Assembly: GCF_002860325.1 (NCBI RefSeq)
Contig: NZ_PKOJ01000008.1
Coordinates: 124,001 to 188,000 of the forward strand
Reading direction: 5' to 3'
DNA length: 64,000 bases
DNA from: Neptunicoccus cionae
Lineage (GTDB): Bacteria; Pseudomonadota; Alphaproteobacteria; Rhodobacterales; Rhodobacteraceae
Below are positions 51,533-60,068 of the stretch, in pieces. Below the pieces are notes generated by a model, which was not told the origin of the DNA, did not search any database, and saw only the letters and a list, made by a program, of their open reading frames with translations. Made by a program: the position numbers and the translations under genes. The number at the start of each line of letters is the position of its first letter. Positions within the stretch are counted from its first letter, which is position 1.

Positions 51533-52729
51533 TTAGAGAACTTCGAACAGACCCGCAGCGCCCATACCGCCACCAACACACATGGTGCAGACAACGTATT
51601 TCGCGCCCCGACGCTTGCCTTCGATCAGCGCATGGCCAACCATCCGCGCGCCCGACATACCGTAAGGGTGGCCGATAGAAATCGCGCCGCCGTTCACGTT
51701 CAGCAACTCGTCCGGAATACCCAAAACATCACGGGAATGGATCACCTGGACGGCAAAAGCCTCGTTCAGTTCCCACAGACCGATGTCGTCCATCTTCAAA
51801 CCATGCGCTTTCAGCAGTTTTGGAACCGCATAGATCGGACCGATGCCCATCTCGTCCGGTGCCAGACCGGCAGCCATCACACCAATATAACGACCCAGCG
51901 GTTGCAGGCCTTTCTGCTCGGCAAGTTTGGCTTCCATCACAACCGCAGCAGACGCGCCATCAGACAGTTGCGAGGCGTTACCGGCGGTAATGAACTTGCC
52001 TTCCTTGATGACCAGACCGTCCTTGAACACAGGCTGCAAACCGGCAAGCGACTCTTCAGTCGTGCTCGGGCGGTTGCCTTCGTCCTTGTCCAGCGTCACT
52101 TCGTGCTCGGTGACTTCCTTCGTTTCCTTGTTCATCACCTTCATGGTGGAGGTCAAAGGCACGATTTCGTCATCAAACTTGCCAGCCTGCTGGGCTGCGT
52201 GGGTGCGGGCTTGGGACTGTGCAGCATAGGCATCTTGCGCCTCGCGGGACACGTTGTAGCGGGCCGCAACGGTCTCGGCGGTTTCCAGCATGGACATATA
52301 CATATCGGGCTGATGCTCTTTGAACCACGGGTCAGGTGTCAGGAACATATTCGGTGTTTGCACGGTGGACACGGATTCAACACCGCCCCCCACAACAACA
52401 TCCATACCATCAGTGATGACCTGCTTTGCCGCTGTCGCAATCGCCATCATGCCAGAAGCACACTGACGGTCCAGTGACATACCCGGCGCTGTGATGCCGA
52501 GCCCTGCGCGAATGGCCGCCTGACGGGCAATGTTGGTGCTGGTGGAGCCTTGTTGCAGGGCAGCGCCCATCACAACATCATCCACTTCAACGCCTTCGAC
52601 ACCGGCGCGCTGCACTGCGTGTTTGATCGCGTGGCCGGCCAGTTCCTGACCAAGCGTTGCGTTGAAAGCACCGCGATAGGCTTTGCCGATCGGTGTACGG
52701 GCGGTAGATACAATAACTGCGTCGCGCAT
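51533..52729 (-). CDS. Acetyl-CoA acetyltransferase (thiolase)
   Basis: The protein has 398 residues with all thiolase catalytic residues: nucleophile Cys90 in '[11 protein letters not shown]', His in '[19 protein letters not shown]', and acid/base Cys384 in '[17 protein letters not shown]'. It cleaves 3-ketoacyl-CoA to acetyl-CoA and a shortened acyl-CoA. '[27 protein letters not shown]' is typical of degradative thiolases. It is the only thiolase in the window and could serve both acyl-CoA operons. Gaps of 12 bp to the upstream SDR support one transcript. Confidence 0.95.
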   Translation of the reverse strand: MRDAVIVSTARTPIGKAYRGAFNATLGQELAGHAIKHAVQRAGVEGVEVDDVVMGAALQQGSTSTNIARQAAIRAGLGITAPGMSLDRQCASGMMAIATAAKQVITDGMDVVVGGGVESVSTVQTPNMFLTPDPWFKEHQPDMYMSMLETAETVAARYNVSREAQDAYAAQSQARTHAAQQAGKFDDEIVPLTSTMKVMNKETKEVTEHEVTLDKDEGNRPSTTEESLAGLQPVFKDGLVIKEGKFITAGNASQLSDGASAAVVMEAKLAEQKGLQPLGRYIGVMAAGLAPDEMGIGPIYAVPKLLKAHGLKMDDIGLWELNEAFAVQVIHSRDVLGIPDELLNVNGGAISIGHPYGMSGARMVGHALIEGKRRGAKYVVCTMCVGGGMGAAGLFEVL

Positions 52730-52741
52730 TATGCTAGTTCC

Positions 52742-53665
52742 TTATTTTTCCAGTTTGATGCCAGCCAGATCGGCGGCGTTCTTGGCGTATTTTCCGGTTT
52801 GTTCAAAAGCTTGGGTCAGGATTTCCTGATCCGTCGGGTCTGTTACCTTATCCCATTGGGCAGCGACATTTTCAGGTGTGATGTCATCACCCCCAAGGGT
52901 AATGCCCTTGGTTTCGTACACGCGGGTTTGCGCAAAAGAGCCGCCACCGGCGCCCATGATCACGCGGGAAGGTGCGTCTTCTGAAACAAGGTAGAGCACG
53001 CCCGGTGTAATGGTTTCAGGGCGCAGCAACTCACCTACTTCCGGCGTGAACAGCTCTTCCGTCATGCGGGTTGTCGCGGTTGGTGCCAGCGTGTTGACGC
53101 GAATATCGTCCCGCGCGCCTTCCATGTGCAACACGTTCATCAGACCCATCATCGCTGCCTTGGCCGCGCCATAGTTGGACTGGCCGAAGTTGCCGTACAG
53201 CCCCGAGGAAGAGGCGGTCAGAACGATCCGCCCATAGCCCTGCTCGCGCATAATGGGCCAGACGGTGTGTGTTACGGTGGCGGTGCCGATCAGATGCACA
53301 TCAACAACTTTTTTAAAGTCGTCCAGCGTCATTTTGGAGAACGTTTTGTCCCGCAGGATACCGGCATTGTTGATCAGGATGTCGATGCGGCCCCATTTGT
53401 CCATGGCTTGTTGCACCATGTCCTTGACCTCTGCCTCGTTCGAGACATCTGCACCGTGGGCCATCGCTTCGCCGCCCGCTTCGATGATTTCAGCGACGAC
53501 GGCCTCTGCCTCGGCAGAAGACCGCCCCTGCCCGTCCGCTGCAACCCCGAGATCGTTTACAACGACCTTGGCGCCGCGCGCGGCCAGTCCCAGCGCATGG
53601 CTGCGCCCCAGTCCGATGCCTGCTCCTGTTACGATGGCAACTTTTCCATCAAAACGGATTGTCAT
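52742..53665 (-). CDS. Short-chain dehydrogenase, HSD17B4/MFE-2-like
   Basis: The protein has 307 residues from an ATG after AAAGGATAT; a longer upstream frame has no site. 'VTGAGIGLGRSHALGLAARGAKVVVNDLG' (12-40) is the form found in peroxisomal multifunctional enzyme type 2 dehydrogenases; Ser152, Tyr165 and Lys169 are the catalytic set. The C-terminal extension ('DITPENVAAQWDKVTD') matches the spacer that precedes the hydratase in the eukaryotic fusion, but no hydratase domain is present here. It probably oxidises a 3-hydroxyacyl-CoA with NAD+ in concert with the adjacent dehydrogenases. Confidence 0.88.
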   Translation of the reverse strand: MTIRFDGKVAIVTGAGIGLGRSHALGLAARGAKVVVNDLGVAADGQGRSSAEAEAVVAEIIEAGGEAMAHGADVSNEAEVKDMVQQAMDKWGRIDILINNAGILRDKTFSKMTLDDFKKVVDVHLIGTATVTHTVWPIMREQGYGRIVLTASSSGLYGNFGQSNYGAAKAAMMGLMNVLHMEGARDDIRVNTLAPTATTRMTEELFTPEVGELLRPETITPGVLYLVSEDAPSRVIMGAGGGSFAQTRVYETKGITLGGDDITPENVAAQWDKVTDPTDQEILTQAFEQTGKYAKNAADLAGIKLEK

Positions 53666-53667
53666 GC

Positions 53668-54795
53668 TTAATATCCTTTTATTTTCGCGATCTGTTCGGC
53701 GTGGTAGCCGTAATCGCCCAACCATTCCTGCGCCACGCGGGCGCGTTTCATGAAGAAGCCCATGTCGAACGCATCGGTCATACCGATCCCGCCGTGCATC
53801 TGCACCCCTTCCATCACCGCCAGCTTTGCGGTCTGGCAGGCTCTCGCCTTGGCCAGCGACACGGCCAGTGCAGCATTCTCGGGATCTTCGTCCATCATCC
53901 GGCCCGCATTTGCTATTGTGGATGTGGTGACTTCAATATCGGACCACAGATGCGCCGCACGGTGTTGCAGCGCCTGAAACTGGCCGATCAGCACACCAAA
54001 CTGTTTACGCTCCTGCAAGTAACTGACTGTCATTCCGAACGCGCCGGAACTCAGCCCCGTCATTTCCGCTGCAAGTGCGGCCTGACCGGCACGCAGTGCA
54101 GGATTAAGAACGCTCATGGCCTGATCAACGGTGCCAACCACGTCTTCACCTGTGGCCTCCACACCGTCAAAGCTGATCTGCGCACTGTCTCGGGCATCAA
54201 TCATATTCTGCGCTGTACGGGTGATCCCGTCGCGGTCTGCCGGAATGTCAAACAGGGTCAGTGCATCGTCCGCATCCCCCGTACGGGCCAGAACCAACAA
54301 CCGGTCGGCCGATCCGCCGTCCACCACAAAGGTTTTCTCCCCGCTCAGCGAAAAGCCGTTCCCGACCCGTTCCGCCTGCATCTGTGTCTTGCTCGGGGCG
54401 TGTTTGACACCCTCGTCCAGCGCCAGTGCATAGGTCAGATCACCGCTCGCGATTTTGGCCAGCGCCTCGGCAGCGCGGGGATTGTCCGCCACCTGCCGCA
54501 GCGCCGTTGCTGCCATGACAGCCGTGGAGATAAACGGTGAGGATACCAGCGTTTTTCCCATCTCCTGCGCCAGCAGGTTGGCCGCTGCGTGCCCCATATC
54601 AATACCGCCCTGATCTTCAGGGACCAGAACGCCAGTCCAGCCAAGATCGGCCATCTGCTTCCACAGTTCGGGGTTATAGGCTTTGCCAGCATCGCGCAGT
54701 TCGCGGAACTTCTCCACCGGAGAGGCTTCGTCCAGAAAGCCGCGGGCGCTGTCCACCAGCATTGTTTCATCTTCGTTTAATGTCAGATTTGTCAT
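53668..54795 (-). CDS. Acyl-CoA dehydrogenase, small/non-catalytic-type subunit
   Basis: The protein has 375 residues, 2 bp before the SDR. The fold is recognisable from 'LWKQMADLGWTGVLVPEDQGGI', 'LSGEKTFVVDGGSADRLLVLA', 'YLQERKQFGVLIGQFQALQHRAAHLW' and 'MEGVQMHGGIGMTDAFDMGFFMKRA'. At the place of the usual catalytic Glu motif the sequence reads 'VAQEWLGDYGYHAEQIA' with no 'EGT' motif. Paired with the next gene this resembles heteromeric acyl-CoA dehydrogenases such as PimC/PimD and steroid FadE pairs, where the small partner contributes FAD binding but not the base. Confidence 0.88.
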   Translation of the reverse strand: MTNLTLNEDETMLVDSARGFLDEASPVEKFRELRDAGKAYNPELWKQMADLGWTGVLVPEDQGGIDMGHAAANLLAQEMGKTLVSSPFISTAVMAATALRQVADNPRAAEALAKIASGDLTYALALDEGVKHAPSKTQMQAERVGNGFSLSGEKTFVVDGGSADRLLVLARTGDADDALTLFDIPADRDGITRTAQNMIDARDSAQISFDGVEATGEDVVGTVDQAMSVLNPALRAGQAALAAEMTGLSSGAFGMTVSYLQERKQFGVLIGQFQALQHRAAHLWSDIEVTTSTIANAGRMMDEDPENAALAVSLAKARACQTAKLAVMEGVQMHGGIGMTDAFDMGFFMKRARVAQEWLGDYGYHAEQIAKIKGY

Positions 54796-54801
54796 AGTAA
54801 A

Positions 54802-55974
54802 TTACCCCGGAAGCCCTAAAACACGCTTTGAAATGATGGAAAGCATCACTTCTGATGTTCCCCCTTCAATCGAGTTTGCTTTGGTCCGCAGCCAGTCCGC
54901 AGGCAAACTGCCCGTCGCACCGTCCCATTGCAGCGCCTCCGATCCGCCCGCCGACATGAACAACTCGTGCTTGCGTTTGTTCAGCTCGGTCCCGGCATAT
55001 TTCAGCATGGCAGAGGCATCGCCCACACCTTTACCGCCAGCAGCCTGATCCTTGTAACGCTCGATCGTCAGGGCCACAGACATTTCCTCTATGTCACAGG
55101 CTATTGCTTCTGTGCGAAGGGACGCTTCGGACAGGTCGTGTCCCGCATCTGCCAGCACCTTGGCCAACGAACGCCCTGCGCCACGTCCCGAGCCGCCACC
55201 AGAAATCATTTCACGCTCATGGGTCAGCAGATATTTCGCCACATCCCAGCCGCGGTTTTCCGTGCCGACAATCTGGTCTTTCGGAACCTTCACATCATCA
55301 AAGAATGTCTCGCAAAAAGGGGAAGCGCCAGAGATCAGCTTGATCGGGCGGGTCGAAACCCCTCCCGACTGCATGTCAAACAACAGGAAGGAAATACCCT
55401 TGTGTTTCGGTGCGTCCTTGTCAGTCCGGATAAGGGCGAAAATCCAGTCAGCCTTATCCGCATAAGAGGTCCAGACCTTCTGGCCGTTTACCAGCCAGTG
55501 ATCGCCTTTATCTTCGCCCTTGGATTGAACACTCGCAAGATCGGAACCGGCCCCCGGTTCGGAATAGCCCTGACACCAGCGGATTTCGCCACGGGTTATG
55601 GGTGGAAGGTAATGCAGTTTCTGTTCATGGCTCCCGAAATGCAGCAATGCCGGGCCAAGCATCCAGATACCGAAGGATTGCAGCGGCAGACGCGCGTTGA
55701 TGCGGTCGAGTTCGGAAAGCCAGACCTTTTCCTGATCGCGGTCAAACCCTGCCCCGCCGTATTCCTGCGGCCATGTCGGGCAGGTCAGGCCGTTCTCGGC
55801 ACAGACGTTTAACCACTGTTTTTGCGCATCAGACTGGAAGGTCCAGTTGCGGCCTCCCCAGCAGATCGAATCTGCTGTGGTGTCCCCGTCCTGCATCTCG
55901 GCAGGGCAGTTTTCTGCCAGCCAGGCGCGTATTTCCGCGCGGAATTTCTCTGGATTTGTGGTGTCAAACGGCAC
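54802..55974 (-). CDS. Acyl-CoA dehydrogenase, large/catalytic-type subunit (PimC-like)
   Basis: The protein has 390 residues from a GTG behind a strong GGGAGGAAAG site; the frame extends further but without one. 'NGLTCPTWPQEYGGAG', 'RWCQGYSEPGAGSDLASVQ', 'LVNGQKVWTSYADKADWIFALIRTD' and 'ISGASPFCETFFDDVKVP' are standard domains. The C-terminal 'SIEGGTSEVMLSIISKRVLGLPG' retains the catalytic-position Glu. First gene of the nine-gene operon and companion of the non-catalytic partner 6 bp downstream; together they likely form an alpha2beta2 enzyme acting on a bulky or dicarboxylic acyl-CoA. Confidence 0.9.
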   Translation of the reverse strand: MPFDTTNPEKFRAEIRAWLAENCPAEMQDGDTTADSICWGGRNWTFQSDAQKQWLNVCAENGLTCPTWPQEYGGAGFDRDQEKVWLSELDRINARLPLQSFGIWMLGPALLHFGSHEQKLHYLPPITRGEIRWCQGYSEPGAGSDLASVQSKGEDKGDHWLVNGQKVWTSYADKADWIFALIRTDKDAPKHKGISFLLFDMQSGGVSTRPIKLISGASPFCETFFDDVKVPKDQIVGTENRGWDVAKYLLTHEREMISGGGSGRGAGRSLAKVLADAGHDLSEASLRTEAIACDIEEMSVALTIERYKDQAAGGKGVGDASAMLKYAGTELNKRKHELFMSAGGSEALQWDGATGSLPADWLRTKANSIEGGTSEVMLSIISKRVLGLPG

Positions 55975-56102
55975 GGCTTTCCTCCCAAACGCTGCGTCAT
56001 GTTCCGCTAGGCAGAATTGCATTTCACTTGTTCGTTGACAAGATTGTTCCAGCCCCTGAACGTGTGCGTGATGTAACGTCATTTTGATCTGGGAGACACG
56101 CA
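55975..56102. promoter_or_regulatory. Divergent promoter region (ACAD operon / quinone oxidoreductase)
   Basis: The 128 bp holds both ribosome sites (GGGAGGAAAG for the minus strand and GGGAGACACG for the plus strand) and a short CTTGT-N6-ACAAG inverted repeat (56027-56042). No convincing promoter hexamers were found. Confidence 0.35.
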
Positions 56103-57098
56103 ATGCGCGCGATGATGAGTAAAGAAGCCGGTGGTCCGGAGACACTGGAACTGACCGAAACAGAAACCCCCAAACCGGGCAAGGGAGAGGTCGTAATCCG
56201 TGTACGGGCGGCCGGTGTGAACTTCCCCGATACTTTGATTATCAAGGACTTGTACCAGATAAAGCCCCAGCGCCCTTTTGCGCCGGGCGGTGAGATTTCC
56301 GGCGAGATCGAGAGCCTTGGCGAAGGCGTGGACACTGTCTCTGTGGGCGACCGCGTGCTGGCTGTGCCCGGATATAACGGGTTTTCCACCCATGTCGTCG
56401 CCCATAAATCCACACTGGTGCCAATCCCCGACGACATGCCGTTCGATCAGGCGGCCTGCTTTATCCTGACCTACGGCACGTCCCATTATGCGCTGAAACA
56501 GCGGGCCAATCTGAAGGAAGGCGAGACCCTGCTGATCCTCGGGGCGGCAGGCGGTGTCGGCGCGGCGGCCATCGAACTTGGCAAGGCGATGGGCGCGCGG
56601 GTGATTGCGGCTGTGTCCTCCGAGGAAAAAGCAGCCTTCTGCAAGGAACTGGGCGCGGATGAAACACTGATCTATCCCCGCGAGATGGACCGCGATGCAC
56701 AAAAGGAATTTTCCGGCGCGATCAAGGAACTGGCCGGACCAAAAGGCGTGCAGGTGGTGTATGACGCTGTGGGGGGCAACTATGCCGAACCGGCTGTGCG
56801 CTCACTTGGCTGGGAAGGGCGTTTTCTGGTGGTTGGCTTCCCTGCCGGCATTCCGAAACTCCCGCTGAACCTGACCTTGCTGAAGAACTGTCAGGTGGTT
56901 GGCGTGTTCTGGGGCGCCTTCACACAAATGGAACCCGATGTACATCAGGCCAACCTGAAAGAGCTGTTCGGCATGTGGTCGAAGGGCCAGATCAAACCGC
57001 AGATTTCAGCGTCTTTCCCGCTCGAACAAGCGGCTGACGCATTGCGCTTGCTGGAAAACCGCAAGGTGCTGGGGAAAGTCGTCCTGAACGTCGATTAA
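56103..57098 (+). CDS. NADPH:quinone oxidoreductase-like, zinc-independent medium-chain reductase
   Basis: The protein has 331 residues. 'AAGVNFPDTLIIKDLYQIKPQRPFAPGGEISGEIESLGEGV' lacks zinc-ligand cysteines, and the Rossmann domain is 'LILGAAGGVGAAAIELGKAMGARVIAAVSSEEK'. Family members reduce quinones or enoyl groups with NADPH in the cytoplasm. C-terminal 'GVFWGAFTQMEPDVHQANLKEL' is common in homologues next to acyl-CoA genes. Starts behind GGGAG; ends at a strong terminator. Divergent from the acyl-CoA dehydrogenase operon, so it may share its regulator. Confidence 0.88.
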   Translation: MRAMMSKEAGGPETLELTETETPKPGKGEVVIRVRAAGVNFPDTLIIKDLYQIKPQRPFAPGGEISGEIESLGEGVDTVSVGDRVLAVPGYNGFSTHVVAHKSTLVPIPDDMPFDQAACFILTYGTSHYALKQRANLKEGETLLILGAAGGVGAAAIELGKAMGARVIAAVSSEEKAAFCKELGADETLIYPREMDRDAQKEFSGAIKELAGPKGVQVVYDAVGGNYAEPAVRSLGWEGRFLVVGFPAGIPKLPLNLTLLKNCQVVGVFWGAFTQMEPDVHQANLKELFGMWSKGQIKPQISASFPLEQAADALRLLENRKVLGKVVLNVD

Positions 57099-57119
57099 GA
57101 CCACGCTGCAATTAAGTTT

Positions 57120-57150
57120 AAAGGGCAAAGCTGCGGCTTTGCCCTTTTTC
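57120..57150 (+). terminator. Intrinsic terminator after the quinone oxidoreductase gene
   Basis: A 12-bp perfect stem (AAAGGGCAAAGC / GCTTTGCCCTTT) with a TGCG tetraloop is followed by TTC. The next 110 bp before the convergent stop carry a long-spaced inverted repeat at 57203-57244 (GGCAGACTG-N24-CAGTCTGCC) and no gene. Confidence 0.85.
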
Positions 57151-57261
57151 ATTTCCTTAACATCTACCCGCACCAGCGATCAGGCCGCGCCACGGTAATT
57201 CCGGCAGACTGGACTTCCGGATCATCCGTTTCCGGCAGTCTGCCCAACTCCCCGAACGTCC

Positions 57262-57921
57262 TTACTCCCCGAGGTGGTTGCAGTCGTTGTAACTGCGCAC
57301 AAAAAACCGGTCTTTTGTTAACACAACCCGGCTGATCGAACCGTTGGAAGCCCCGATCATCGCAAAGGGTTTGCAACCCGTAGCAATCGACATGATCGCC
57401 CCCACAACGCCACCGTGGACACAAAAAGCGATCCGCTCTCCGGCGTGATTGTCAAGCAGGCGCCACAGGCCCCGCTCAACCCGCTCATGCAATTCTGCTG
57501 TGGTTTCCGCGCCCGGAATATGCCCCCATTCATGCTCGGCTTTGGCGCGCATGAATTCCGGCGCCCCTTCGGCTGATTTGATCCGGTAAAGACCGCCGTC
57601 CCACTCTCCGAGCCGGATTTCCCGCAGGTCCGGTTCCTCTATCGGCGTCATCCCCAAATGTTGTGCAAGTGGCGCCATGGTCTGGTGGGTCCGCTGGAGA
57701 GAGGTCACATAAAGCGCATCAAAGTGCTCGTTCCGCAGGCGTTCGCCCACGGCTTGGGCCTGTGCTTCCCCGCGCGGATGCAGCGGCGGATTTCCGTGAC
57801 CGTCCTTCATTGGGAAAGACACGCCGGGGCGGGCCGGAATGGTTTCTCCGTGACGGATAAACAGCACATCCACCGCGTTTTCGGGCACGACAAACCGGTG
57901 TTGGGGGTATTCTTTCGTCAT
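57262..57921 (-). CDS. Histidine phosphatase superfamily protein
   Basis: The protein has 219 residues from an ATG 8 bp after an AGAAGAAAG site. 'VDVLFIRHGETIPARPG' carries the RHGE motif with the phospho-accepting His, and 'RIAFCVHGGVVGAIMSIATG' provides the second catalytic His (V-H-G-G), so unlike the paralogue at 49781 all motifs are intact. 'HPRGEAQAQAVGERLRNEHFDALYVTSLQRTHQTMAPLAQHL' is typical of the PhoE/GpmB branch. It is a phosphomonoesterase of unknown substrate. It stands alone; no shared operon is seen with the dehalogenase-like gene across a 128-bp divergent gap. Confidence 0.88.
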   Translation of the reverse strand: MTKEYPQHRFVVPENAVDVLFIRHGETIPARPGVSFPMKDGHGNPPLHPRGEAQAQAVGERLRNEHFDALYVTSLQRTHQTMAPLAQHLGMTPIEEPDLREIRLGEWDGGLYRIKSAEGAPEFMRAKAEHEWGHIPGAETTAELHERVERGLWRLLDNHAGERIAFCVHGGVVGAIMSIATGCKPFAMIGASNGSISRVVLTKDRFFVRSYNDCNHLGE

Positions 57922-58049
57922 TGGCGTCTTTCTTCTATTCAAGGTATTTCAGGTATGCCGCCACGTCGCAGCGCCCATTGATTGACAGGTTTTGAAACTT
58001 GACCATAGGCTTTTCACAAACCGCATCCCCCGTCAAACAGGAGCTTGCC

Positions 58050-58946
58050 TTGGACAGCAAACGCACACCGGACTCCCGCTTCTCCGATTTACCGGACTGG
58101 GCCTATGCCCCGAATTACATCGACACTCTGGAAGGCTACAAAGATCTGCGGGTGCACTACGTCGATGAGGGACCAAAGGATGCTGACAGGGTCTTCCTGT
58201 GCCTGCACGGGCAGCCCACATGGTCCTATCTGTACCGCAAGATGATCCCCGTTTTTGCGGATAGCGGCGCCCGGGTGATTGCGCCGGACTGGCTCGGCTT
58301 CGGACGCTCTGACAAACCGGTTGAGGACTCCACCTACAGTTTCAACTTCCACCGCAACATGATCATTGCCTTCATAATGGCGCTGGATCTGCGCAACATC
58401 ACGCTGGTGGTGCAGGATTGGGGCGGGCTGCTCGGACTGACCCTGCCGCATGCCATGCCGGACCGGATCACCCGACTGTTGGTGATGAACACCTCCATTG
58501 CTGTGGGCCAGTCGCCCGGCAAAGGGTTTGAGGACTGGCGCGCCTATAACGCTGCCAATCCGGATCTTGACATTGCCGCCCTGATGAAACGGGCCACGCC
58601 GATCCTAAGTGATGCAGAAGCACAGGCCTATGCCGCCCCCTATCCTGACGTGAGCTACAAAGCCGGTGTACGCCGCTTTCCCGATATGGTGATGACCAGC
58701 CCCGAGATGGAGGGCGTCGATCACGCGCGGGCGGCACTGGATTTTCTGACACACAACTGGGAAGGCGAAAGCTTCATGGCCATAGGGCATCAGGATCCGG
58801 TGCTCGGTCCGCCTGCAATGAAATGGCTGCATAGCGTAATCCGCAATTGCCCGCCTGCACTGGATGTACCAGAGGGCGGCCACTTCCTGCAGGAATGGGG
58901 TGCACCAATCGCCCGGGCCGCATTGTCCCATTGGGGCGACAACTGA
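58050..58946 (+). CDS. Haloalkane dehalogenase, HLD-I (DhlA-like)
   Basis: The protein has 298 residues from a TTG behind CAGGAG; an upstream TTG would lengthen it by 17 residues without a site. Nucleophile Asp123 and halide-stabilising Trp124 lie in 'LVVQDWGGLLGLTLP', the cap Trp163 in 'FEDWRAYN', the HLD-I acid Asp249 in 'AIGHQDPVLGP', and His278 in 'EGGHFLQEWG'. Positions correspond to DhlA Asp124, Trp125, Trp175, Asp260 and His289. 'HGQPTWSYLYRKMIP' differs from DhlA by Gln for Glu beside the oxyanion hole. It hydrolyses a carbon-halogen bond to an alcohol in the cytoplasm. An adjacent reductase gene follows after 41 bp. A neighbouring hydroxy-acid pathway would use such products. Confidence 0.9.
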   Translation: MDSKRTPDSRFSDLPDWAYAPNYIDTLEGYKDLRVHYVDEGPKDADRVFLCLHGQPTWSYLYRKMIPVFADSGARVIAPDWLGFGRSDKPVEDSTYSFNFHRNMIIAFIMALDLRNITLVVQDWGGLLGLTLPHAMPDRITRLLVMNTSIAVGQSPGKGFEDWRAYNAANPDLDIAALMKRATPILSDAEAQAYAAPYPDVSYKAGVRRFPDMVMTSPEMEGVDHARAALDFLTHNWEGESFMAIGHQDPVLGPPAMKWLHSVIRNCPPALDVPEGGHFLQEWGAPIARAALSHWGDN

Positions 58947-58987
58947 CACGACGCCCGAACTGATACTTCAAACGCAAGGAACACTCT

Positions 58988-59989
58988 ATGAAAACCCGTC
59001 AGGTTATCGTCAAGGAACTGCCCAAAGGCGCTTTGACGCAAGATCATTTTGAACTGCAAGAAACCGAACTTCCCGTGCCGCAGGATGGTGAGCTACAGGT
59101 GCGCACAATCCTGATGTCCATTGACGCGGCCAACCGCGCATGGATGCAGGGCGCCACCTACCGCCAGCCGATCCTTGCGGGGGATGCCATGCACACCTAC
59201 GCTCTGGCGGAAGTCACAAAGAGCAGATCGGACAGGTTCACAACAGGGGATATTGTTGCCGTTGAAACCGTTTGGGCCGATCACGCAGTGGTTCCGGCCC
59301 GTGGTGCGCTGAAGCTGCCAAAAGTCGGGAAACTGTCGCATCTGATGTCCGTCTATGGCATCGCCGGCAAAACCGCTTTTCACGGCCTGATGTCCGTTGG
59401 CCGTCCGCTACCCGGCGAAACTGTCGTTGTTTCTGCCGCCGCCGGATCGGTCGGCGTTTATGTGGGACAAATCGCCAAAGCCATCGGCTGTCGCGTGGTC
59501 GGCATTGCGGGTGGTGCGGAGAAGGGCAAATGGGTGGTGGACGAACTCGGCTTTGACGCTTGCGTAGATTACCGCGATCCGGCCTGGTCGAAGGCGCTGA
59601 AGGCCGCCTGCCCGGAGGGTATCGACATATACTTTGATAATGTGGGTGGTTCTACCCTTGAAACCGTCTTGTTCCGCATGAACGAACGGGGCCGCGTCGT
59701 CTGCTGCGGCGCGATCAGCCAGTATGACGCGTCCAGCCCGAGCGGCCCGCGCAACCTGCCGGGCATGGTGGTTGTCAAACGGCTGCGCATGGAAGGATTC
59801 ATTGTGATGGATTACGCCCATGAGGACGCAACCGCCCTGCGCGCCTTGCAGAACTGGGTCGAATCCGGCGCGATCAAAGTCCCCGAGGACATCGTGGACG
59901 GGCTTGAAAACGCCCCCGCCGCCCTGATTGGTCTGCTCGCCGGTGAAAACCGCGGGAAACGTATGGTACGGGTCGGGCCCGACAGTTAA
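58988..59989 (+). CDS. NADP-dependent medium-chain reductase (CurA / leukotriene B4 dehydrogenase-like)
   Basis: The protein has 333 residues from an ATG after AAGGAACA. 'ILMSIDAANRAWMQ', 'GKTAFHGLMSVGRPLPGETVVVSAAAGSVGVYVGQIAKAIGCRVVGIAGGAEKGKWVVDELGFDACVDY' and 'DIYFDNVGGSTLETVLFRMNERGRVVCCGAISQYD' mark the zinc-free PTGR/CurA family, which reduces the double bond of enones and enals with NADPH. It may share a transcript with the dehalogenase. A paralogue faces it across a bidirectional terminator. Confidence 0.9.
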   Translation: MKTRQVIVKELPKGALTQDHFELQETELPVPQDGELQVRTILMSIDAANRAWMQGATYRQPILAGDAMHTYALAEVTKSRSDRFTTGDIVAVETVWADHAVVPARGALKLPKVGKLSHLMSVYGIAGKTAFHGLMSVGRPLPGETVVVSAAAGSVGVYVGQIAKAIGCRVVGIAGGAEKGKWVVDELGFDACVDYRDPAWSKALKAACPEGIDIYFDNVGGSTLETVLFRMNERGRVVCCGAISQYDASSPSGPRNLPGMVVVKRLRMEGFIVMDYAHEDATALRALQNWVESGAIKVPEDIVDGLENAPAALIGLLAGENRGKRMVRVGPDS

Positions 59990-60020
59990 CAACTTCAATG
60001 TTCCAAAAATACTCAATGAA

Positions 60021-60046
60021 AAAGGGGGGCCAGCAAGCCCCCCTTT
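60021..60046. terminator. Bidirectional intrinsic terminator between two reductase paralogues
   Basis: A perfect 10-bp stem (AAAGGGGGGC / GCCCCCCTTT) with a 6-nt loop. The plus strand continues with GTTT and the minus strand with TTTTTCATTG, so it works in both directions. Confidence 0.85.
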
Positions 60047-60068
60047 GTTTAACAATCGCGCTGTTGCA

